This document shows positions 54,816 to 59,572 of a stretch of 59,572 nt of DNA, piece by piece. Position numbers and translations under genes: made by a program. The stretch comes from Lachnospiraceae bacterium. Lineage in GTDB: Bacteria > Bacillota > Clostridia > Lachnospirales > Lachnospiraceae. The notes beneath the pieces are model-generated. The model saw only the letters and a program-made list of their open reading frames with translations. It searched no databases and was not told the origin of the DNA. Every line of letters starts with the position of its first letter. The first letter of the stretch is position 1. The DNA lies in NCBI GenBank assembly GCA_016288005.1, contig JAEEXY010000009.1:1-59572 (forward strand), given 5' to 3'.

Positions 54816-54850
54816 CAGGGCGTGGGATCAATGTATCCCCGCCCTTTTCG
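54816..54850 (+). terminator. Terminator after unknown gene
   Basis: AGGGCGTGGGAT near 54817-54828 pairs imperfectly with ATCCCCGCCCT at 54835-54845 and is followed by TTTTCG. Confidence 0.65.
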
Positions 54851-54892
54851 ACTGCCTTTTTTCAAAAACTTGCTCATTCGGGCGAATCGCGG

Positions 54893-54921
54893 TTTACTTT
54901 TTTTATCACGTGTTATATAAT
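54893..54921 (+). promoter_or_regulatory. Promoter of rho
   Basis: TTTACT at 54893-54898 and consensus TATAAT at 54916-54921, spacer 17 bases. The untranslated leader would be about 90 bases and contains a T-rich stretch at 54966-54982. Confidence 0.78.
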
Positions 54922-55019
54922 GGGGTCATCAAATCAAGGACAATTCCGGTGTTATATCGACCATTGTTTCCCTTATTTTTTTACAACAGTATAGGAGCAC
55001 ACAGCGAAAGGATCATTTT

Positions 55020-57062
55020 ATGGATATGGAAAAAATGTCGCTTGCCGAACTTAAGGCATTGGCGAAGGAGCAGGGCGTGAAGGGATATTCTGCCCTGAAA
55101 AAGAGCGAACTGATAGAGGCTTTATCCGCGATTCAGGAGAAGGCCAAAAACGAACTGAAGCAGGCGGCGGAGAAAAAGACCGCCGGGAAGCAGCCTGCAG
55201 AGAAGAAAACTACAGAGAAAAAGCCTGCTGCGAGAAAAAACGCGAAGACGGAGGCCGCGTCCGCGGAAAAGACGGAGCCTGCGGAAAAAGCCGTAAAGCC
55301 CGCGAAAAAGGCACCTGCAAAGACCGGGGATTCCGAGCCTGCCGCGCCGGCTTCGGAAAGGCAGCCCGCGCAGGAGCCTGCGCCCGCGCACCCCGTGACC
55401 AGAGTCGAGGTTAAGAACGCGCCCGCATCGAACGCGGACGGTATCGTTCCGCAGAATTATGAGTCGGCGGGAGGTACCGGATATACCAGACCCGAGCGCC
55501 CCGAGCAGCGCGGCGCGGCACAGCCCGACAGACCTGACAGACAGGCGGGCAGGGAGCAGCGTCCCGTTCAGACCGCAGGCAGAGATGCCAGACCGGCACA
55601 GCAGCCGCAGATCCAGCGCGGCCCGCAGTATCAGAACGCATCTGTGCAGGGTGAGAGGCGCCCGGCACAGTATCAGGGACAGAGCGCTTACCAGCAGGGC
55701 AGACCTGCCGAGCAGAGGATGCGTCCCGCAGACGGCCGTCCCATGCAGCAGGCCAGACCCGCACAGCCCGGCTATGACAGACCCCAGTATCAGCGTCCGG
55801 CGCAGCCTCAGGAGCAGACTCAGCCCGCGCAGCCTTCGGCAGCCGTATCAGGCAGGATCGTTTCCACCGGCAGGATCACCGCGGAGGAGCGCGAGGCGCT
55901 CGATCCCACGATCTCTCCCGATATCGAGCAGCTCGACAGCGGCGAGACCAAGACAGGCATCTTAGAGCTTGTTGAGTCGGGATACGGATTTATCCGCTGC
56001 GATAATTTCCTTCCCGGAGAAAACGACGTATATGTATCGCCCGCGCAGATCCGCAAGTTCAACCTTAAGACCGGAGATATCATCGAGGGCAATACAAAGA
56101 TCCGCACATCGACGGAGAAGTTCAGCGCGCTGCTTTATATCAAAACGATCAACGGACTGCATCCGTCTGAGGCGATCAACCGTTATAAGTTCGAGGATAT
56201 GACGCCTATCTTCCCTAACCAGAGGATTCACCTTGAGACTCCCGGATGTACGCCGGCCATGAGGATCGTAGACCTGATCTCTCCCATCGGCAAGGGGCAG
56301 CGAGGCATGATCGTATCCCAGCCGAAGGCAGGTAAGACAACACTGCTCAAGCAGATCGCAGCCGCATGCAAGACCAACTACCCCGACCTGCACCTGATCA
56401 TTCTGCTGATCGATGAGCGTCCCGAGGAAGTTACCGACATGAAGGAGTCGATCCAGGGCCCCAATGTCGAGGTTATATATTCTACATTTGATGAGCTGCC
56501 CGAGAACCATAAGCGTGTTTCAGAGATGGTCATCGAGCGCGCAAAGCGCCTTGTAGAGCACAAAAAGGACGTTGTGGTACTGCTCGACAGCATTACGCGT
56601 CTGGCGCGCGCATACAACCTGACGGTACAGGCGAGCGGACGTACGCTCTCCGGCGGTCTCGATCCCGCGGCGCTGCACATGCCGAAAAAGTTCTTCGGCG
56701 CTGCCAGATGCATGCGCGAGGGCGGCAGCCTTACTATCCTGGCCACGGCACTCGTAGATACCGGCAGCCGTATGGATGATGTTGTATTCGAGGAGTTCAA
56801 GGGCACGGGCAATATGGAGCTGGTTCTCGACAGAAACCTGTCCGAACGCCGCATCTTCCCCGCGATCGATCTGCCCAAGTCCAGTACCAGACGCGAGGAC
56901 CTGCTGCTTACTCCCGATGAGATCGAAGCGAACAACATCCTGCGCAGAGCCTTTAATTCCAACAAATCGGAGGAGGCCGTGGAGCGCATCATCAACATGT
57001 TCGCGCACACCAGATCCAACCGTGAGTTCATCGAAGTCGTAAAGAAAACAAAACTGTATTAA
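55020..57062 (+). CDS. rho: Transcription termination factor Rho with large disordered insertion
   Basis: An ATP-dependent RNA helicase that ends transcription. The 680 residues are about 260 more than E. coli Rho. Residues 5-36 are the Rho_N/SAP-like helices (SLAELKALAKEQGVKGYSALKKSELIEAL region). Residues about 40-300 are low-complexity: first Lys/Ala/Glu/Pro, then Gln/Arg/Pro/Ala/Tyr, predicted disordered. The RNA-binding cold-shock fold starts at about 309 (GILELVESGYGFIR) and the ATPase has Walker A PKAGKT at 435-440, with RPEEVTDM and the R-loop regions intact. AAAGGA precedes the ATG. The insertion is basic in its second half. Confidence 0.96.
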   Translation: MDMEKMSLAELKALAKEQGVKGYSALKKSELIEALSAIQEKAKNELKQAAEKKTAGKQPAEKKTTEKKPAARKNAKTEAASAEKTEPAEKAVKPAKKAPAKTGDSEPAAPASERQPAQEPAPAHPVTRVEVKNAPASNADGIVPQNYESAGGTGYTRPERPEQRGAAQPDRPDRQAGREQRPVQTAGRDARPAQQPQIQRGPQYQNASVQGERRPAQYQGQSAYQQGRPAEQRMRPADGRPMQQARPAQPGYDRPQYQRPAQPQEQTQPAQPSAAVSGRIVSTGRITAEEREALDPTISPDIEQLDSGETKTGILELVESGYGFIRCDNFLPGENDVYVSPAQIRKFNLKTGDIIEGNTKIRTSTEKFSALLYIKTINGLHPSEAINRYKFEDMTPIFPNQRIHLETPGCTPAMRIVDLISPIGKGQRGMIVSQPKAGKTTLLKQIAAACKTNYPDLHLIILLIDERPEEVTDMKESIQGPNVEVIYSTFDELPENHKRVSEMVIERAKRLVEHKKDVVVLLDSITRLARAYNLTVQASGRTLSGGLDPAALHMPKKFFGAARCMREGGSLTILATALVDTGSRMDDVVFEEFKGTGNMELVLDRNLSERRIFPAIDLPKSSTRREDLLLTPDEIEANNILRRAFNSNKSEEAVERIINMFAHTRSNREFIEVVKKTKLY

Positions 57063-57078
57063 CTTAATAAAATATCTC

Positions 57079-57107
57079 TTGCATTTTTCAAACTCACATG
57101 TTATACT
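57079..57107 (+). promoter_or_regulatory. Promoter of rpmE
   Basis: TTGCAT at 57079-57084 and extended -10 TGTTATACT ending at 57107, spacer 17 bases, just downstream of the rho stop codon. Confidence 0.78.
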
Positions 57108-57120
57108 TGTCTGGCTATGT

Positions 57121-57157
57121 GCCCGTAAGTATTGACCGGAGGCTGGTGCCGGCGGGC
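57121..57157 (+). promoter_or_regulatory. Structured leader upstream of rpmE
   Basis: GCCCG at 57121-57125 can pair with CGGGC at 57153-57157, enclosing CCGG (57136-57139) with CCGG (57149-57152). The hairpin lies in the approximately 73-base leader of the L31 gene and could be an autoregulatory site for L31 protein; this is inference. Confidence 0.4.
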
Positions 57158-57186
57158 GCGATCAAATAATTGTGAGGAGAAAAGCT

Positions 57187-57393
57187 ATGAGAGAAGATAT
57201 CCAGCCTAAATATTATCAGGCTAAGGTTACCTGCAACTGCGGTAACGAATTTGTAACAGGATCAACTAAACCCGAGATTCACGTTGAAATCTGCTCAAAG
57301 TGCCATCCTTTCTACACAGGACAGCAGAAGGCAGCTCAGACTCGTGGTGCTATCGATAAGTTCAATCGTAAGTACGGTCTTGCGAACAAGTAA
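57187..57393 (+). CDS. rpmE: Ribosomal protein bL31, zinc-binding form
   Basis: A 68-residue large-subunit protein. The four cysteines of the zinc-binding form are present in TCNCGNEF and [18 protein letters not shown] just before the ATG at 57187 makes the upstream GTG at 57172 unlikely. Codon use is of the highly expressed type. Position between rho and DUF1385 is typical of Clostridia. Confidence 0.97.
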   Translation: MREDIQPKYYQAKVTCNCGNEFVTGSTKPEIHVEICSKCHPFYTGQQKAAQTRGAIDKFNRKYGLANK

Positions 57394-57408
57394 ATCTTTA
57401 GACTCAGG

Positions 57409-57448
57409 AAAGTGGTTGAAGTTATTAGTACTTCAACCACTTTGTTCG
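57409..57448 (+). terminator. Terminator after rpmE
   Basis: A perfect 14-bp stem, AAAGTGGTTGAAGT at 57409-57422 with ACTTCAACCACTTT at 57430-57443, seven-base loop, followed by GTTCGTTTTG. The imperfect T-run may allow some read-through into the next gene. Confidence 0.8.
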
Positions 57449-57465
57449 TTTTGAGGGGAATTGAT

Positions 57466-58914
57466 ATGAAGGGATCAGGAATCGGCGGACAGGCCGTAAT
57501 GGAAGGCGTCATGATGAAGAACGGCGACAAATACGCCGTTGCTGTCAGGAAGCCTGACGGGGAGATTATAGCTGAGACAAAAGAATATAAGTCGCTGGGC
57601 AGCAAGTCGGGACTCAATAAGATCCCGATCGTTCGCGGCGTGCTTGCTTTTATCGATTCTTTGAAGCTCGGTATAGGATCGCTTACTTATTCCGCGAGCT
57701 TTTTCGAGGAAGAGGAAGAGAAGAAGCCCGAGACCGAGGAGGAGAGATCGAAGAAGGATAAGCAGGAGAAGGCTGTGATGGCCGGAACCGTCGTGCTTTC
57801 GGTAGTTCTCGCGATCGGCATTTTCATGCTGCTCCCTTATTTCATTTCGCGCATTTTGAAGGGCCATATAGAGTCGGAAGGCCTGCTCGCGCTGATCGAA
57901 GGCGTGATCAGGGTGGGCCTGTTCATCGGCTATGTTGCGGCTATCTCGCTCATGGATGATATCAAGCGTGTGTTCAAGTATCACGGCGCCGAGCATAAAT
58001 CGATCAACTGCATCGAGAACGGTCTGGAACTGACCGTTGAGAATGTCAGGAAGCAGTCGCGCCATCATAAGAGATGCGGAACCAGCTTTTTGCTCATCGT
58101 TATGCTGATCAGCGTACTGTTCTTCATGTTCATCAGATTTGACAACGCATGGCTGAGGATAGTTGCGAGACTTATCCTCATACCGGTCATAGCGGGTATC
58201 GCCTATGAGTTCATAAAGCTTGCGGGACGCAGCAACAATAAGTTTGTTGAGATATTAAGCAAGCCCGGAATGGCGCTGCAGAACCTTACGACCGCAGAGC
58301 CCGATGATTCGATGATCGAGTGTGCCATCGCGTCCGTAGAGGCCGTATTCGACTGGAAGGATTTCCTCGCTCATTACGATGAGCCCGCGGATAATGCTGC
58401 TGCGTGCACTGCTGCCTGCGAGCCCGAGGCTGAGAAGGCTGAGCCCGAGAAGACTGAAAAGAAGGCTGAAGAGAAGCCTGAGCATAAGCCTGCAAAGGAT
58501 AAGAAGGCTAAGAATAAGCATGAGAATGTTAAGCCTGCTGCTGAAGAGAAGAAGCAGGAAGAGATAAAGGCTGAAGAAGTTAAAAAGCCCGAACCTGAGA
58601 AGGCTGAAACGAAGGTTGAGGAGAAGCCTGAGGAGAAGCCTGAGGTTAAGCCTGAAGAGAAGGAGCTTTCGATCGAAGGCGACGATGTATTCGTAGCGCG
58701 CAGGAAGGCTAAGGAAGAGGCCGACGAGGCAGCGGAGGCTAAGGAAGAGGTTAAGCCTGAGAAGCCTGCGAAGCCGAAGAACGAGGATAAGGTATTCGAG
58801 TCCAGATCCGCGAAGATCGATCTGAACACTCCCGTACCCGATCCCGAAGAGGACGACGAGATCCTTAAGGCACTTGACCAGTATTTCATTCTTAAGCAGA
58901 AGAAGGACGAATGA
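57466..58914 (+). CDS. DUF1385 membrane protein with long charged tail
   Basis: A 482-residue protein. The first 290 residues are the DUF1385 family core: GIGGQAVMEGVMMKN at the start, several membrane segments, and the motif FKYHGAEHKSINCIENG, whose His and Glu suggest metal binding. The family is common beside rpmE and prmC in Clostridia; function unknown. From about residue 310 to 460 the sequence is a Lys/Glu/Pro/Ala-rich low-complexity tail, predicted disordered, ending in an acidic helix (DEEILKALDQYFI-like). GAGGGGA precedes the ATG at 57466; the upstream in-frame start at 57412 lies inside the terminator. Confidence 0.9.
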   Translation: MKGSGIGGQAVMEGVMMKNGDKYAVAVRKPDGEIIAETKEYKSLGSKSGLNKIPIVRGVLAFIDSLKLGIGSLTYSASFFEEEEEKKPETEEERSKKDKQEKAVMAGTVVLSVVLAIGIFMLLPYFISRILKGHIESEGLLALIEGVIRVGLFIGYVAAISLMDDIKRVFKYHGAEHKSINCIENGLELTVENVRKQSRHHKRCGTSFLLIVMLISVLFFMFIRFDNAWLRIVARLILIPVIAGIAYEFIKLAGRSNNKFVEILSKPGMALQNLTTAEPDDSMIECAIASVEAVFDWKDFLAHYDEPADNAAACTAACEPEAEKAEPEKTEKKAEEKPEHKPAKDKKAKNKHENVKPAAEEKKQEEIKAEEVKKPEPEKAETKVEEKPEEKPEVKPEEKELSIEGDDVFVARRKAKEEADEAAEAKEEVKPEKPAKPKNEDKVFESRSAKIDLNTPVPDPEEDDEILKALDQYFILKQKKDE

Positions 58915-58915
58915 T

Positions 58916-59572
58916 TTGACTTACTTTGAGGCATGCAGGAAGGTGGCACGGGAACTCGAAGAGGCCGGCGTACCGGAACCTGCGTTGGATGCAAGATATT
59001 TAACGGAATATGTCGGGGATTTTACCGAGGCGCAGTATCTGCTCGCGCGTGACGAAGAGATTCCCGAAGAAACTCTCTCACGTCTGCTCGAGCTTGCGAA
59101 GAGGCGCTGCGCGAGAGAACCGATACAGTATATATTAGGCAGTCAGGAATTCATGGGACTGCCTTTTATCTGTAATAAGGATTGCCTGATACCGAGGCAG
59201 GACACCGAGATTTTGGCTGAGAGAGCACTCGAAGCTGTAAAACTTCTGAGGAAAGACAGAGAAGAATTAAGATACCTCGATCTTTGCACAGGAAGCGGCT
59301 GCGTGGTTGTATCGGTCGCGAAGCTCGGCAATATTGCCAATGCCGAAGCTGCCGACATTTCCGAGGCTGCACTTGCTGTGGCAAAGAAGAATTCCGAGCT
59401 GAACGGAACTGCGGTGAAACTGATACAGGCGGACCTGTTCGAGGGGCTTGAGGGCAAATACGACATTATCACCGCGAATCCGCCGTACATCGATACGGGA
59501 TTGATCCACGGGCTGATCCCGGAGATCTGGAAGTATGAGCCCATGACCGCGCTTGACGGCGGCGAGGACGGA
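58916..59572 (+). CDS. prmC: Release factor glutamine methyltransferase PrmC, cut by window end
   Basis: Methylates the GGQ glutamine of peptide release factors. The first 219 residues are present and the frame is open to the last base. The N-terminal helical domain is followed by the SAM-binding motif LDLCTGSGCVVVSVAK and the catalytic NPPY at 59477-59488. The start is a TTG at 58916, one base after the DUF1385 stop, because the protein then begins MTYFEACRKVARELEEAG as in relatives; no ATG is available. AAGGA lies about 10 bases upstream. The gene for release factor 1 is expected just beyond the window. Confidence 0.93.
   Translation, partial: MTYFEACRKVARELEEAGVPEPALDARYLTEYVGDFTEAQYLLARDEEIPEETLSRLLELAKRRCAREPIQYILGSQEFMGLPFICNKDCLIPRQDTEILAERALEAVKLLRKDREELRYLDLCTGSGCVVVSVAKLGNIANAEAADISEAALAVAKKNSELNGTAVKLIQADLFEGLEGKYDIITANPPYIDTGLIHGLIPEIWKYEPMTALDGGEDG

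Noticed and set aside
57409-57465. DUF1385 start at 57412
   Set aside because: That start lies within the terminator stem after rpmE; the ATG at 57466 has a good ribosome-binding site and matches the family start.
1-59572. CRISPR arrays, tRNA genes, insertion sequences and prophage
   Set aside because: No regularly spaced repeats, cloverleaf-like sequences, transposase or integrase motifs, or terminal inverted repeats with target duplications were found by reading both strands.

Overview
The window looks like chromosome of a moderately GC-rich member of the Clostridia, most likely Lachnospiraceae (inferred from content, not a database match). The reasons are strong GGAGG-type ribosome-binding sites, sigma-A type promoters, the housekeeping strings dgt-dnaG-rpoD-trmK and rho-rpmE-DUF1385-prmC, an RNase P RNA gene, and B. 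subtilis 'yes/yet/lpl'-like pectin genes. No tRNA, rRNA, transposase, integrase, phage gene or CRISPR array was seen.

Region 1 (1-15.7 kb) is a transport and surface module. Two YesL-like membrane proteins are followed by an AraC regulator on the minus strand. Divergent from it runs a long rightward operon: a 975-residue solute-binding protein with apparent carbohydrate-binding domains, two permeases, a secreted NHL propeller fused to TPR-like helices and a YIP1-like membrane domain, a membrane-anchored DUF5696-like protein, two more permeases, and a highly expressed solute-binding lipoprotein. No transport ATPase is encoded here, so an MsmX-type shared ATPase elsewhere is inferred.

Region 2 (15.8-34.5 kb) is a rhamnogalacturonan-I and L-rhamnose catabolic locus. 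It encodes a PL11 lyase, an AraC regulator, a GH2-like glycosidase, a YetA/PL26-like exo-lyase, RhaB, RhaA, RhaD, a GH105 unsaturated galacturonyl hydrolase, a GDSL acetylesterase with SLH-like repeats, a GH112 phosphorylase (probably galactosyl-rhamnose phosphorylase) and RhaM. None of the enzymes has a visible signal peptide. The picture is import of RG-I oligosaccharides by region 1, then cytoplasmic deacetylation, backbone cleavage, phosphorolysis of Gal-Rha, and rhamnose breakdown to DHAP and lactaldehyde.

Region 3 (34.5-49.2 kb) is mostly housekeeping: an orphan receiver protein, QueH, Dgt, DnaG, RpoD, TrmK, a TGS-uridine kinase-like protein, rnpB followed by an unusual series of hairpins, a GH39 xylosidase, a DHH phosphoesterase, a secreted 5'-nucleotidase, and a VTC domain/DUF4956 pair.

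Region 4 (49.3-59.6 kb) holds an unknown protein with a C-terminal membrane segment, MetH on the minus strand, a small HTH protein and an unknown protein behind palindromic operator-like sites, Rho with a large disordered insertion, L31 with a structured leader, DUF1385 with a charged tail, and PrmC cut by the window end. Unless stated, starts were chosen by ribosome-binding site and family alignment from memory; no searches were run.
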